Part shown: positions 33,143 to 42,212 of the stretch, in pieces | Layout: each line of letters begins with the position of its first letter | How positions within the stretch are numbered: position 1 is the stretch's first letter | The notes under the pieces: model-generated | The model's input: the letters and a program-made list of their open reading frames with translations, nothing else | Databases searched by the model: none | What the model was told of the DNA's origin: nothing | Source of the DNA: CADEDH01 sp965216205 | Lineage (GTDB): Bacteria; Actinomycetota; Acidimicrobiia; Acidimicrobiales; SZUA-35 | Direction of reading: 5' to 3' | Assembly: GCA_965216205.1 (NCBI GenBank) | Contig: OZ244139.1 | Coordinates: forward strand, 3,596,001-3,660,000 | Length of the DNA stretch: 64,000 bases | Program-made: the position numbers and the translations under genes

Positions 33143-34780
33143 ATGGCCGACTTCACCTACACGCCACTGCTGCCCCTCGGCGAGGACACCACCACACCGT
33201 ACCGCCTGCTGACCACCGACGGGGTCGAGCAGGTCGACCTCGGTGGCACGTCGTTCCTGCGGGTCAGCGCCGAGGCGATCCGGCTGCTGAGCGCCGAGGC
33301 GATCCGCGACATCTCCCACCTCCTGCGGCCCGGCCATCTCCAGCAACTCGCCAACATCCTCGAGGACCCGGAGGCGTCGGCCAACGACCGGTTCGTGGCG
33401 ACCGAGCTGCTCCAGAACGCCAACATCGCCTCCGGGTTCGTGCTGCCCGGCTGCCAGGACACCGGCACGATCATCGTCAAGGGCAAGAAGGGCCAGTACG
33501 TCCTCACCGACGGCGACGATGCCGAACCGATCGCCAGGGGCGCCTTCGACACCTACCAGTCGTCGAACCTCCGCTACTCACAGATGGCGCCGTTGTCGAT
33601 GTGGGACGAGAAGAACACCGGAACCAACCTCCCGGCCGAGATCAAGATCGAGGCCATCCCCGGCCACGAGTACAAGTTCATGTTCATGACTAAGGGCGGC
33701 GGCTCCGCCAACAAGAGCTACCTCTTCCAGGAGACGAAGGCGCTCCTCAATCCCACCAGTATGCGAGCCTTCCTCAACGAGAAGCTCCGCCTGCTCGGCA
33801 CGTCGGCCTGCCCGCCGTATCACCTGGCCATCGTGATCGGCGGGACGTCGGCGGAGCACGCGGTGGAGACGGCCAAGTTGGCGTCGACCCGCTACCTCGA
33901 CACGCTCCCGACGGCCGGCACCGAGGCCGGCCACGGTTTCCGCGACCTCGACATGGAGGCCGAGGTGCTGGCCCTCACCCAGGAGTTCGGCATCGGTGCC
34001 CAGTTCGGTGGCAAGTACTTCTGCCACGACGTGCGGGTCATCCGACTCCCCCGCCACGGCGCCTCACTGCCGGTGGGGATCGCGGTGAGCTGCTCGGCCG
34101 ACCGCCAGGCGCTCGGCAAGATCACCGCCGAGGGCGTGTTCCTCGAGGCGCTCGAGCGCGACCCGGCGAAGTACCTGCCAGACATCGCCGACGAGCAGTT
34201 GTCGAACAGCGTCGTCGCGATCGACCTCGATCAACCGATGGACGCCATCCGCTCCCAGTTGTCGCAGCACCCCGTCAAGACCCGACTGTCGCTCACCGGC
34301 ACGCTGGTCGTCGGCCGTGACATCGCCCACGCCAAGATCAAGGAGCGGCTCGATGCTGGCGAGCCGATGCCCGAGTATCTGCGGGACAACCCGATCTACT
34401 ACGCGGGCCCGGCCAAGACGCCGGAAGGGTACGCGTCGGGCTCGTTCGGTCCGACGACGGCCGGCCGGATGGACTCCTACGTGGAACAGTTCCAGGCCGC
34501 AGGGGGCTCGCTGGTGATGCTGGCGAAGGGCAACCGGAGCCAGGAGGTGCGCGACGCCTGCAAGCGTCACGGCGGCTTCTACCTGGGCTCCATCGGCGGT
34601 CCCGCCGCCCGGCTGGCCAGGGATTCGATCCGCAAGGTGGAGGTGCTCGAGTACCCGGAGCTCGGCATGGAAGCGGTGTGGCGGATCGAGGTGGAGAACT
34701 TCCCGGCGTTCATCGTCATCGACGACAAGGGCAACGACTTCTACGCCGAGACCGCCCGCCCGGTCGACCTGCGCCTGTAG
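33143..34780 (+). CDS. fumA: class I fumarate hydratase
   Basis: 545 residues, matching the [4Fe-4S] class I fumarases (E. coli FumA has 548). It interconverts fumarate and malate in the citric acid cycle. The three cluster cysteines are C104 (GCQDTGT), C223 (TSACPPYH) and C317 (VSCSADR), each one residue before the E. coli positions. Other conserved stretches are MFMTKGGGSANKSYLFQ, RVIRLPRHGASLP and YYAGPAKTPEGYASGSFGPTTAG. Oxygen lability of the cluster is a family property. The TAGCTT hexamer seven bases upstream of the ATG suggests a leaderless transcript. It is followed by a possible terminator. Confidence 0.95.
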   Translation: MADFTYTPLLPLGEDTTTPYRLLTTDGVEQVDLGGTSFLRVSAEAIRLLSAEAIRDISHLLRPGHLQQLANILEDPEASANDRFVATELLQNANIASGFVLPGCQDTGTIIVKGKKGQYVLTDGDDAEPIARGAFDTYQSSNLRYSQMAPLSMWDEKNTGTNLPAEIKIEAIPGHEYKFMFMTKGGGSANKSYLFQETKALLNPTSMRAFLNEKLRLLGTSACPPYHLAIVIGGTSAEHAVETAKLASTRYLDTLPTAGTEAGHGFRDLDMEAEVLALTQEFGIGAQFGGKYFCHDVRVIRLPRHGASLPVGIAVSCSADRQALGKITAEGVFLEALERDPAKYLPDIADEQLSNSVVAIDLDQPMDAIRSQLSQHPVKTRLSLTGTLVVGRDIAHAKIKERLDAGEPMPEYLRDNPIYYAGPAKTPEGYASGSFGPTTAGRMDSYVEQFQAAGGSLVMLAKGNRSQEVRDACKRHGGFYLGSIGGPAARLARDSIRKVEVLEYPELGMEAVWRIEVENFPAFIVIDDKGNDFYAETARPVDLRL

Positions 34781-34815
34781 GCGATCGCGCCCTGCCCGTT
34801 GGGTTCATCGACCCC

Positions 34816-34838
34816 GGTCTGACCGGCTGGGCCAGACC
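34816..34838. terminator. weak hairpin after fumarase
   Basis: GGTCTG and CAGACC flank an 11-base loop 36 bases after the fumarase stop. The six-pair stem has no T-run, so terminator function is only possible. A TACGAT hexamer at 34850-34855 just downstream could be the -10 of the CAP gene. Confidence 0.25.
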
Positions 34839-34909
34839 ACGGGCATCGCTACGATCCTCCTCGTCGGCGGACATCCAGCAACGGGCGACGTGTTGGGAGG
34901 AACGCCGAG

Positions 34910-35914
34910 GTGGGCAGAGGGGCGATGGTCGAGCAGGGCCGCGTCGGGCGTGCCCGAGCATCGGCAGCATCGTTGCTCGTCCCAGCCCTGCTCATCGCAG
35001 CCCTGCTCGTCCCGAGGCCCGCCGGCGCCGAACCGGCCGGAGCCACGGAAACCACCGATGCAACGCAACGGGTGCTCGAGGGGATCGGTCGGCACGACCG
35101 GCACGCGGGAAGGATCGTCGGCCGGGTCGCCTACGTGACCGGCGTGGCGGCGCCAGGACTGGTCGTCGAGCTCGCCGATCGTGCAGACGGTCCTACCGCC
35201 GGGTCCGTCATCGGCTCGCAGGTGACGAGACGGGACGGCAGCTTCCGCTTCGATGTCCGGCCCGGCTGCTACTCGGTCACCGTGATGGCGCCGCTGGGCG
35301 ACCGGATCGTCGACGGCGCCACGGTGGGGACCTACGAGGTGTGTGTCGACGCCGGGCGCTCCCCCGCTGTCGTCCGGGTGTTCCTCGAGGGTGAGGCACC
35401 ACGGACGTCGACCCTGTCGGCGACCGAGTTCGAGCTCCTCCGCCTCACCAACCTCCTCAGGGCTGATCCCAGCGGCCCGCTCGGGCGGGAGCGGGTGCTG
35501 CCGTCGTGCGTGAACGACCCGTTCTACCGCATCGCGATCGATCGCAGCACCGGCGCGCCCGAGCCGGCGCCACCGCTGGAGATGAGCGAGATGACCGCCA
35601 ACGCTCTCGCTCGCGCCTGGGCCATCGAATTGGCCATCACCGGCGAGTTCCGCCACCGACCAAGCGCGGCGCAACAGCAGATCCTGGCCAGCCTCGACCT
35701 GCCGGTCACCGCCTGGGGCGAGAACATCGCCTGGTTCAACGGCTACCCACCGGAGGACACCGCCACGATCCACTTCGAGGGCTGGCGCGAGTCGGAGACC
35801 AGCCACTATTGCGCACTGATCTCGCCGAGGTTCACCCACGTCGGCATCGGCGAGCTCCGCATCGGTGACGACTCGTGGGCGGTGCAGAACTTCTACGCCA
35901 TGGGATCGGGCTGA
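34910..35914 (+). CDS. secreted CAP-domain (SCP/PR1-like) protein with a Cna-B-type domain
   Basis: 334 residues. A signal peptide (about 17-43, ending PRPAGA) precedes a carboxypeptidase-regulatory/Cna-B-like beta sandwich (GRIVGRVAYVTGVAAPGLVV through VSVTVMAPLG, about 68-155). The second half is a CAP domain: LLRLTNLLRADPSG, FRHRPS (first His), AWGENIAWF, WRESETSHYCALISPRFTHVGIG (second His and Glu) and WAVQNFYA. The function of bacterial CAP proteins is mostly unknown. GTG at 34910 is preferred (GGGAGG nine bases upstream); an ATG at 34925 is the alternative. A second CAP protein lies at 41.1 kb. Confidence 0.8.
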   Translation: MGRGAMVEQGRVGRARASAASLLVPALLIAALLVPRPAGAEPAGATETTDATQRVLEGIGRHDRHAGRIVGRVAYVTGVAAPGLVVELADRADGPTAGSVIGSQVTRRDGSFRFDVRPGCYSVTVMAPLGDRIVDGATVGTYEVCVDAGRSPAVVRVFLEGEAPRTSTLSATEFELLRLTNLLRADPSGPLGRERVLPSCVNDPFYRIAIDRSTGAPEPAPPLEMSEMTANALARAWAIELAITGEFRHRPSAAQQQILASLDLPVTAWGENIAWFNGYPPEDTATIHFEGWRESETSHYCALISPRFTHVGIGELRIGDDSWAVQNFYAMGSG

Positions 35915-35917
35915 CAT

Positions 35918-35946
35918 CCGCACGATGTGTCTGGCACCGGTGTGCG
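35918..35946. repeat. single copy of the GTGTCTGGCACC repeat
   Basis: CCGCACGATGTGTCTGGCAC followed by CGGTGTGCG matches the reverse complement of 32279-32303 and the right arm at 32328-32357 with few differences. Its ends (CGCAC, GTGCG) are themselves complementary. It lies between the stops of the convergent CAP and M20 genes. Confidence 0.7.
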
Positions 35947-35959
35947 CCCGACGTTGGCG

Positions 35960-37396
35960 TCAGTGGGTGGCATGGGCGTCGAGGACGCTGGCGATGACGG
36001 CGGTGAGGCGCTCGGCGTAGGGGACGTGGAGGAACTCGTTGGGCCCGTGGGCGTTCGACTCGGGGCCGAGCACGCCGGTGATCACGAACTGGGCGTCGGG
36101 GAACTTCTCGCCGAGCATGCCCATGAACGGGATCGTCCCGCCCTCCCCCATGAGCTGGACGCCCTGGCCGAACTCCCGCTGCGAGGCATCGTCGAGCGCG
36201 GCGTGGAGCCACGGCGCGAGCGCCGGGGCGTTCCACCCGGGAGCCGCTTCGGAGCGATCGAACGTGACGGTGGTGCCGTACGGCGGGTCGTCGGTGAGCG
36301 TGGCGACGACCGCCTCCTGCACCGCCGCGGGATCAGCGGTGGGCGGGATCCTCATCGAGAGCTTCAGCGCCGTGGTCGGTCGGAGGACGTTCCCGGCCTT
36401 GTCGGTCGACGGGAGCCCGTCGATTCCCGTGTAGGAGATCGCCGGCTCCCACGACCGGGCGAGGAGCGCCTCGGGCCCCTCGCAGACCGGCTCGGCGCCG
36501 GCCACGAACGGGAAGTGCGCCCGGTAGCGCCCATCGGCCCCGGCGAGGGCCTCCGCCATCGCCTCGGCTTCGGCCCGCCGGTGCTCGGGGATCGCCACGC
36601 TCGCCTGGGGGACCAGCACGGCACCGGTCGCAGCGTCCTCGACCCGGTCGAGCAGTTGACGGAGCACCCGGAACGTCGATGGGACCACGCCCGACGCCGA
36701 TCCCGAGTGCACGCCCTCGGTCAGGGCGGTCACCGTCAGTACGCCCCCCACGAGCCCCCGCAGCGACGTCGTCAGCCAGAGGGTCTCGTAGCTGGCACAA
36801 CCCGAGTCGAGGCAGATCACCAGGTCCACCGGGCCGAGCCGATCGGCCAGCGCGTCGACGTGGGCCGGCAGGTCGGGGCTCCCCGATTCCTCCGATGCCT
36901 CGATCAGCACGAAGCACCGGCCATGGGATCCGCCGGATCGCTGGACCGCCTCGAGCGCGGTCATCGAGGCGAAGGCGGCGTAGCCGTCGTCGGCTCCACC
37001 CCGGCCGTACAGCCGATCGCCGTCGCGTACGGGGGTCCAGGGACCCAGGTCGGGCCGCCAGCCCTCCATCTCTGGCTGCTTGTCGAGGTGGCCGTAGAGC
37101 AGCACGGTCGGGGCCTCGCCACCAGCCTCACCGAACGGCTCGACCTCACCGACGATCAACGGCGTCCTCCCGTCGAGCTCCTGCACCTCCACGGTGAGGC
37201 CGGCCACCGGGCGATCGGCCATCCAGCCGGCGACGAGATCGGTGGCAGCCCCGATGTGACCGTTCGCGTCCCAGTCGGGGTCGAAGGCCGGCGACAGCGC
37301 CGGTATCGCGATGTACTCGGTCAATCGGGGCACGAGCTCGTCGCGCCAGCGCTCGGCGATCAACTCGGTCGCATGGTCGCGGGCGGAGGGGGTCAC
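35960..37396 (-). CDS. M20-family dipeptidase/metallopeptidase
   Basis: 478 residues of the M20 dinuclear zinc peptidase family, similar to carnosinase-like CNDP enzymes. Metal sites: TVLLYGHLDKQP (His and Asp, about 97), RLYGRGGADDGYAA (bridging Asp, about 128), VLIEASEESGSPDL (catalytic Glu pair, about 160), ICLDSG (Asp, about 192) and VLGPESNAHGPNEF (C-terminal His, about 450). The central lid domain is present (GVHSGSASGVVPS). It should cleave dipeptides or similar amides. The GTG start has GAGGTG about five bases upstream. It ends near the repeat at 35.9 kb. Confidence 0.9.
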   Translation of the reverse strand: MTPSARDHATELIAERWRDELVPRLTEYIAIPALSPAFDPDWDANGHIGAATDLVAGWMADRPVAGLTVEVQELDGRTPLIVGEVEPFGEAGGEAPTVLLYGHLDKQPEMEGWRPDLGPWTPVRDGDRLYGRGGADDGYAAFASMTALEAVQRSGGSHGRCFVLIEASEESGSPDLPAHVDALADRLGPVDLVICLDSGCASYETLWLTTSLRGLVGGVLTVTALTEGVHSGSASGVVPSTFRVLRQLLDRVEDAATGAVLVPQASVAIPEHRRAEAEAMAEALAGADGRYRAHFPFVAGAEPVCEGPEALLARSWEPAISYTGIDGLPSTDKAGNVLRPTTALKLSMRIPPTADPAAVQEAVVATLTDDPPYGTTVTFDRSEAAPGWNAPALAPWLHAALDDASQREFGQGVQLMGEGGTIPFMGMLGEKFPDAQFVITGVLGPESNAHGPNEFLHVPYAERLTAVIASVLDAHATH

Positions 37397-37412
37397 GGGA
37401 TCACCTCACGGA

Positions 37413-37886
37413 TCAGGGGTTGAGCGCATCGCAGGATTCGAGCGCGTCGTAGAACTTGTCGGCGAACGACTCGGTGATCTCGCCGGTCAGCAGCACCCCG
37501 ATGTCGTCGTCGCTCATGGTCGCGAACAGGTCATCGGTCACGCAGGGAGCATCGGCTGCGGCGACACCGTTGTCGATCAGTTGCGTCGTCACCTCGGCCC
37601 GCCAGTCACCGTCGACCCCGCACACGAACATCTCCCGGAACTGGTCCTCTTCGAAGTCGGCGTCGACGGTGTCGCCGCTGAGCTCCGCCTCCAGGTCTTC
37701 GAGGCCGTAGCGCTCGATCAGGCCGTCGACCACGCACGCGGCCTGCTCCTCGGTGGCCTCCGAGCTCGTCTGGCGGAAGCTGTCGATCGCCTGCTCGCGG
37801 CTGAACCCCTGGCTGCAGGCTGCAGCCAGGGGGAGCCACGCGAGCGCGCCGACTATCGCCAGTGTCCTGGCCGTCGACGCAGTCAG
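37413..37886 (-). CDS. small lipoprotein with CTG start candidate
   Basis: 157 residues if the CTG at 37886 is used. A signal peptide with lipobox (LPLAAAC24) begins within a few residues of that point, so translation must start close by, and no ATG, GTG or TTG is available. The CTG overlaps the stop of the acyl-CoA ligase as CTGA and has GGGAGAAG eight or more bases upstream. The mature part has four cysteines (QAACVVDG, FVCGVDG, APCVTDD, ESCDAL), probably two disulfides, and is acidic and helical. Function unknown; co-transcribed with the ligase. Confidence 0.65.
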   Translation of the reverse strand: MTASTARTLAIVGALAWLPLAAACSQGFSREQAIDSFRQTSSEATEEQAACVVDGLIERYGLEDLEAELSGDTVDADFEEDQFREMFVCGVDGDWRAEVTTQLIDNGVAAADAPCVTDDLFATMSDDDIGVLLTGEITESFADKFYDALESCDALNP

Positions 37887-39418
37887 TTGACCAGCTTCTC
37901 CCGACCCTCCCAGTAGGGGGCCCGAAGCTTGTACTTCTGGAGCTTGCCGGTGGCGGTGCGGTCGAGCACGTCGCGCATCTCGACCGACGTCGGGCACTTG
38001 TAGTGGGCGAGCCGGTCGCGACAGAAGTCGATCAGGTCGCGTTCGGTGGCCGACGACCCGTCACCCAGCACGACCAGCGCCTTCACGGTCTCGCCCCACT
38101 TCTCGTCGGGCACACCGATGATCGCGACCTCTTCGACCTCGGGGTGGGAGAACAGCACGTCCTCGACCTCGATCGACGAGACGTTCTCGCCGCCCGAGAT
38201 GATCACGTCCTTCTTGCGGTCGGTGATCGAGTAGTAGCCCTCCTCGTCGATCTGGCCACCATCGCCGGTGTGGAACCAGCCGCCCTCGAGCGCCTCGGCG
38301 GTCGCGTCGGGGTTCTCCCAGTAGCCCTGGAGGATGTGGTTGCCCTTCGCCAGCAGCTCGCCGTCGTCGCTGGTGGCCATCGTGATGCCGATCGTCGGCG
38401 CCCCGGCCCGACCGAGCTTCCGGGCACGATCGTTGGGTGTGAGCTCGTCCCACTCCTGCCGGCACCGGTTCATCGTCAGCAGCGGGGCCGTCTCGGTGAG
38501 GCCGTAGATCTGGATGAACTCCCACCCGAGCTCGGTCTCCATCCGCTCGATGATCGATGTGGGCGGCGGCGCACCGGCCACGATCATGCGCACCCGTCCC
38601 CGGCCGGGGATCTCGCCGTCCCAGTCCTGGGCGGCGTCGAGCACGGCGGTCACCACCGCAGGTGCGCCACACATCAGGGTCACGCCGTGCTCGTCGACCC
38701 GACGGAGGATCTCGGCACCGTCCACCTTGCGGAGCACCACGTGCTTCACCCCCATCCCGGTCACGGTGTAGAGCATCCCCCAACCGTCGCAGTGGAACAT
38801 GGGGAGCGTGTGGAGATAGACGTCGCGGTCGGAGACCCCGGCGTGCCAGCCGAAGGTCACCGCATTCGTCCACCGGGCCCGGTGGGTCTGCTCGACGCCC
38901 TTGGGACGAGCCGTCGTGCCGGAGGTGTAGTTGATCGACGCCACCGCGTCCTCGTCGGGGATCCACGGCTCGGGCGTGCCCTCCCGGCCGTACCAGATGG
39001 CGTCGGACTCCTCGCCCATGACCCACTTGCGCTCGCAGTCGACGCCCTTGAGCGTCTCCTCCAGCTCCGGGTCGATCAGGAGCGCCTCGGCGCCGCAGTG
39101 ATCCACGATGTAGCCGACCTCGTCGGCGGTGAGCCGGAAGTTGATCGGCACGAACACCCGACCGTTGCCGCTGACCCCGAAGAACGAGGTGAGCAGCCGG
39201 GCCGCGTTGTGGGAGACCATCGCCACCCGAGCGCCCATGCCGAGCCCGAGCTCGTCCATGGCGACCCCCATCTGGCGGCGGATGTCGCCGAGCTGGGCGT
39301 AGGTGATCTCGCCGAGCGGCGGTGCGACCTGATCGGGCTCGTCGACGATGGCCACCCGGTCCGGGTAGACCGCGACCGCCCGGTCGAGGAAGTCGTTGAC
39401 CGTCAATGGAACCTTCAT
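37883..39418 (-). CDS. AMP-dependent acyl-CoA synthetase/ligase
   Basis: 511 residues of the ANL superfamily. The P-loop-like motif INYTSGTTARPKGVEQTHRA lies near residue 165, then the adenylate site IQIYGLTETAPL (about 295), GWFHTGDGGQIDEEGYYSITDRKKDVIISGG (about 385-415) and the catalytic Lys in DRTATGKLQKYKL near the end. It activates a carboxylic acid, probably a medium- or long-chain fatty acid, to its CoA ester. The ATG has AAGGGG six bases upstream. It precedes the small lipoprotein and is divergent from the thioredoxin-NHL gene. Confidence 0.9.
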   Translation of the reverse strand: MKVPLTVNDFLDRAVAVYPDRVAIVDEPDQVAPPLGEITYAQLGDIRRQMGVAMDELGLGMGARVAMVSHNAARLLTSFFGVSGNGRVFVPINFRLTADEVGYIVDHCGAEALLIDPELEETLKGVDCERKWVMGEESDAIWYGREGTPEPWIPDEDAVASINYTSGTTARPKGVEQTHRARWTNAVTFGWHAGVSDRDVYLHTLPMFHCDGWGMLYTVTGMGVKHVVLRKVDGAEILRRVDEHGVTLMCGAPAVVTAVLDAAQDWDGEIPGRGRVRMIVAGAPPPTSIIERMETELGWEFIQIYGLTETAPLLTMNRCRQEWDELTPNDRARKLGRAGAPTIGITMATSDDGELLAKGNHILQGYWENPDATAEALEGGWFHTGDGGQIDEEGYYSITDRKKDVIISGGENVSSIEVEDVLFSHPEVEEVAIIGVPDEKWGETVKALVVLGDGSSATERDLIDFCRDRLAHYKCPTSVEMRDVLDRTATGKLQKYKLRAPYWEGREKLVN

Positions 39419-39568
39419 ACCGTCCCCTTACTGCTCGCTTGTGGGCCCTCGCTCGCACCGGCTCCCGGCGACGCACGTCTGCGGCCACAAGATACCGCGG
39501 CCGCCGATCCTCGCACAGCTCACCGCACCCGCCCTCAACCGGCGCACGCGGCGGCCGATCAGAGGATC

Positions 39569-40987
39569 GTGTACCCCGTAGCGCCGCCCATCGAGGGGCA
39601 GGAGTGGCTCAACACCCGACCCCTGAGCGTGGCCAGCCTCCATGGCCACGTGGCGGTCATGGTGTTCTGGTCGTTCGGTTGCGAAGCGTCGCTCCTTCGC
39701 CTCCGCCAGGTCGAGGCGATGGCCGCCGACCCCACCGTCCCCCTCCGGGCGATCGCCGTCCACACCCCCCGTTTCCCCTTCGAGGAGCCGGTCGGGGCCG
39801 TTCGTGACGCGGTCGCCCAGCACCACATCCGCCTCCCGGTCCTCCACGACCCCGCCTACGAGACGTGGAATGCCTACAACCCGGAGGGCTGGCCGGCCAC
39901 GGTCGTGATCGATTCGAGGGGCAGGGTCCTCGGCACCCAGAGCGGCTCGGGCGACCTCGAGGTGCTCGCCGAGACCATCGCGCTGGGCCTGCAGACGGTG
40001 GGCGTCGGGACGGAGGGAACCGACGAGGCGACGGCCTCGAACGACGCGATCGCGGAGCGGCTCCCGCTCCCGGACGGACCGCTCGCCTTTCCGACGTCGG
40101 TGACCACACTGCCGACGGGGGAACTGATCGTCGCCGACTACGGCAACGACCGGTTGCTGGTGTTCCGGCTGAGCAGCGACCTGCGACGGGCCGTGGCGGT
40201 GGCCGAGATCGGCGACTTCGATCGCCCCTACGGCGTGCTCGCCGACCGGACGGACGGTGTCTACGTGACCGAGCCGGCGTCGCGGAGCGTCAGCCACCTC
40301 GACCTGCGAGCGAAATCTCGCCGGCTGCTGACCGACGAGTTGGTGGCACCCGCCGGGTTGTGTCTCGACACCGACGACAGCATCGTCGTGGCCGACTCCG
40401 GGGCCGATCAGCTCTACCGGCTCATCGACGAAGGCCCCCACCAGGTGACGATGGGGCTCATCGCCGGCACCGGCCGGACCGGAAGCCTCGACGGCGCCGC
40501 GGCCGAGGCCGAGCTCGCCCAGCCGACCGGTCTCGTCCGCACCGAGGTGGGTCTGGTGTTCTGCGACGCGGCCTCGTCGAACGTCCGCCTCCTCACCGAC
40601 TCCGGCAAGGTCGCCACCATCACCGGCAACGGCTTCTTCGACTGGGGTCTGGTCGATGGGCCGGCCCACCTGGCGATGCTGCAACGACCCACCTCGCTGA
40701 CCGTGCTGGACGACGGATCGATCGTGATCGTCGACACCGGCAACAACCGCCTCCGCCGGCTCACAGGGCGACGGATCAGGACCCTCGGACTCGCCGGGTT
40801 GGAGCGGCCGGGTGGGATCTGCCGGTCCGACGATGGGCGACTCATCGTGGCCGACACCGGCAACAGCCGCCTCGTCGTGGTCGAAGCCGACCTCCAGACC
40901 GCCTGGCAGTTGCGACTCGACGGGGTCCGACCGGCACAGCGGACCGAGGCGGCGCAGACGGTCATTGCGAACCGGGGAGTCGGCTGA
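39569..40987 (+). CDS. thioredoxin-like and NHL-repeat protein (NHLRC2-like)
   Basis: 472 residues from the GTG at 39569. Residues about 10-145 form a TlpA/thioredoxin-like domain (HGHVAVMVFWSFGCEASLLRL to WPATVVIDSRGRVLG). The second part (about 170-470) is an NHL beta-propeller with repeats such as GELIVADYGNDRLLVF, SIVVADSGADQLYRL, SIVIVDTGNNRLRRL and RLIVADTGNSRLVVV. This order is that of NHLRC2 and its bacterial relatives. These normally have a CCINC motif; here it is G-C-E-A-S, leaving one Cys, so it cannot form the usual intradomain disulfide. There is no signal peptide. The start is uncertain, with AGAGGA close upstream. Function unknown. Confidence 0.78.
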   Translation: MYPVAPPIEGQEWLNTRPLSVASLHGHVAVMVFWSFGCEASLLRLRQVEAMAADPTVPLRAIAVHTPRFPFEEPVGAVRDAVAQHHIRLPVLHDPAYETWNAYNPEGWPATVVIDSRGRVLGTQSGSGDLEVLAETIALGLQTVGVGTEGTDEATASNDAIAERLPLPDGPLAFPTSVTTLPTGELIVADYGNDRLLVFRLSSDLRRAVAVAEIGDFDRPYGVLADRTDGVYVTEPASRSVSHLDLRAKSRRLLTDELVAPAGLCLDTDDSIVVADSGADQLYRLIDEGPHQVTMGLIAGTGRTGSLDGAAAEAELAQPTGLVRTEVGLVFCDAASSNVRLLTDSGKVATITGNGFFDWGLVDGPAHLAMLQRPTSLTVLDDGSIVIVDTGNNRLRRLTGRRIRTLGLAGLERPGGICRSDDGRLIVADTGNSRLVVVEADLQTAWQLRLDGVRPAQRTEAAQTVIANRGVG

Positions 40988-41069
40988 TACAACAAGCAGG
41001 AGCACCGTAGGGGCAGCAGGCCGGTGACGTACTCATCAGCTCGTCGAACTCAGCCTCCCCAGGAGCCCC

Positions 41070-42212
41070 ATGCCCGTGCTCACACCGCAAGGCCAACGGC
41101 CTGGCGCCCGAACCGATGGCCTCCACCTCAAGCCCGAGCATCGGGGAGCGGACGGCCCCGCCCGTGCGGCCCATGGGCTCCGCTCGTTCGATCCGCGCGC
41201 TGCGATCGAGCGGCTGGGCACGCGCACCATCTTCGGTGTCGTGGCCATGGCGCTCGCGGTCACGGGCTTCCTCGCCGTCGTGATCCTCACCGGCGGTGGT
41301 GGGGACGCCGGGGTGGACACGCTGACCGCCCCCGGCGGCGACTCCTCCCGGGTCACGGCACCGGCTGGCACCGGCGACCAACTCGTCAACCGATCCAGCG
41401 AGAACGGTGACACCGACCCGTCGCGGGCGGGAGGAATCGAGACCGGATCGGTGGCCGACGCCGAGGACGGTGCCAGCGCCGATGGCAGCCCGGACGGGAC
41501 GAACGGCGACCTCGCCGACTCCGACGGCGCACCGGCGGCGGCCGGGTCGCCGACACCGTCGCCGACCCCTTCGATCCCCACGTCGATCGGGCCGCCCACC
41601 ACGACCGCCGACGCCGCAGGCTCCGACTCGCCCTCCACGGCGGCGACCGACCCGACCTCCTCGCCGCCGCCGACCTCGTCGAGCTCGCCGAGCACCGCAG
41701 CGCCGACCACAGCAGCGCCGGCCACCGATCCCCCGACGACCGCGGCACCCACGACCGCAGCGCCGACCACGGCAGCGCCGACGACCGCGGCGCCGGCCAC
41801 CGACCCACCCGAGACCCGACCGCCGACACCGACCGGCTCGGCCGAGCAGCAGGTGCTCAGCCTCGTCAACGCCGAACGGGCGAAGGCCGGCTGTGGCGCC
41901 GTGACGCTGAACGGACGGCTGAACGCCGCCGCCCTCGCCCACAGCCAGGACATGTCGGCCAACGACTACTTCTCCCACACCGGCCTCAACGGCTCACAGC
42001 CGTGGGACCGGGCCGAGGCCGCCGGCTACGACTACCGGTCCATCGGCGAGAACATCGCGTACGGCTACGGTTCGGCCGAGCGGGTCATGAACGGCTGGAT
42101 GAACAGCTCTGGCCATCGGGCCAACATCCTCAACTGCAACTTCACCGAGATGGGCCTCGGCCACGTCGCCGCCGGCGACTACTGGACCCAGCTCTTCGGC
42201 CGGCCTAGCTGA
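41070..42212 (+). CDS. membrane-anchored CAP-domain (SCP/PR1-like) protein
   Basis: 380 residues. A 45-residue cytoplasmic N-terminus leads to one transmembrane helix (TIFGVVAMALAVTGFLAVVI, about 52-72), a long Gly/Asp then Ser/Thr/Pro-rich linker with TTAAP repeats (about 210-255), and a C-terminal CAP domain of about 120 residues. The CAP ligand set is visible: LAHSQDMSANDYFSH, SIGENIAYGYG, GWMNSSGHRANIL and EMGLGHV. The linker suggests a wall-spanning stalk that displays the domain. AGGAG lies five bases before the ATG. The end overlaps the convergent PLP enzyme gene by eight bases. Function of the domain in bacteria is unclear. Confidence 0.85.
   Translation: MPVLTPQGQRPGARTDGLHLKPEHRGADGPARAAHGLRSFDPRAAIERLGTRTIFGVVAMALAVTGFLAVVILTGGGGDAGVDTLTAPGGDSSRVTAPAGTGDQLVNRSSENGDTDPSRAGGIETGSVADAEDGASADGSPDGTNGDLADSDGAPAAAGSPTPSPTPSIPTSIGPPTTTADAAGSDSPSTAATDPTSSPPPTSSSSPSTAAPTTAAPATDPPTTAAPTTAAPTTAAPTTAAPATDPPETRPPTPTGSAEQQVLSLVNAERAKAGCGAVTLNGRLNAAALAHSQDMSANDYFSHTGLNGSQPWDRAEAAGYDYRSIGENIAYGYGSAERVMNGWMNSSGHRANILNCNFTEMGLGHVAAGDYWTQLFGRPS

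Noticed and set aside
37862..39568. Long upstream extension of the thioredoxin-NHL gene
   Set aside because: It is antisense to the acyl-CoA ligase. The thioredoxin domain begins just after the GTG at 39569.
41690..41815. TTAAP-type DNA repeat as a separate element
   Set aside because: It is coding and belongs to the Thr/Pro-rich stalk of the CAP protein.
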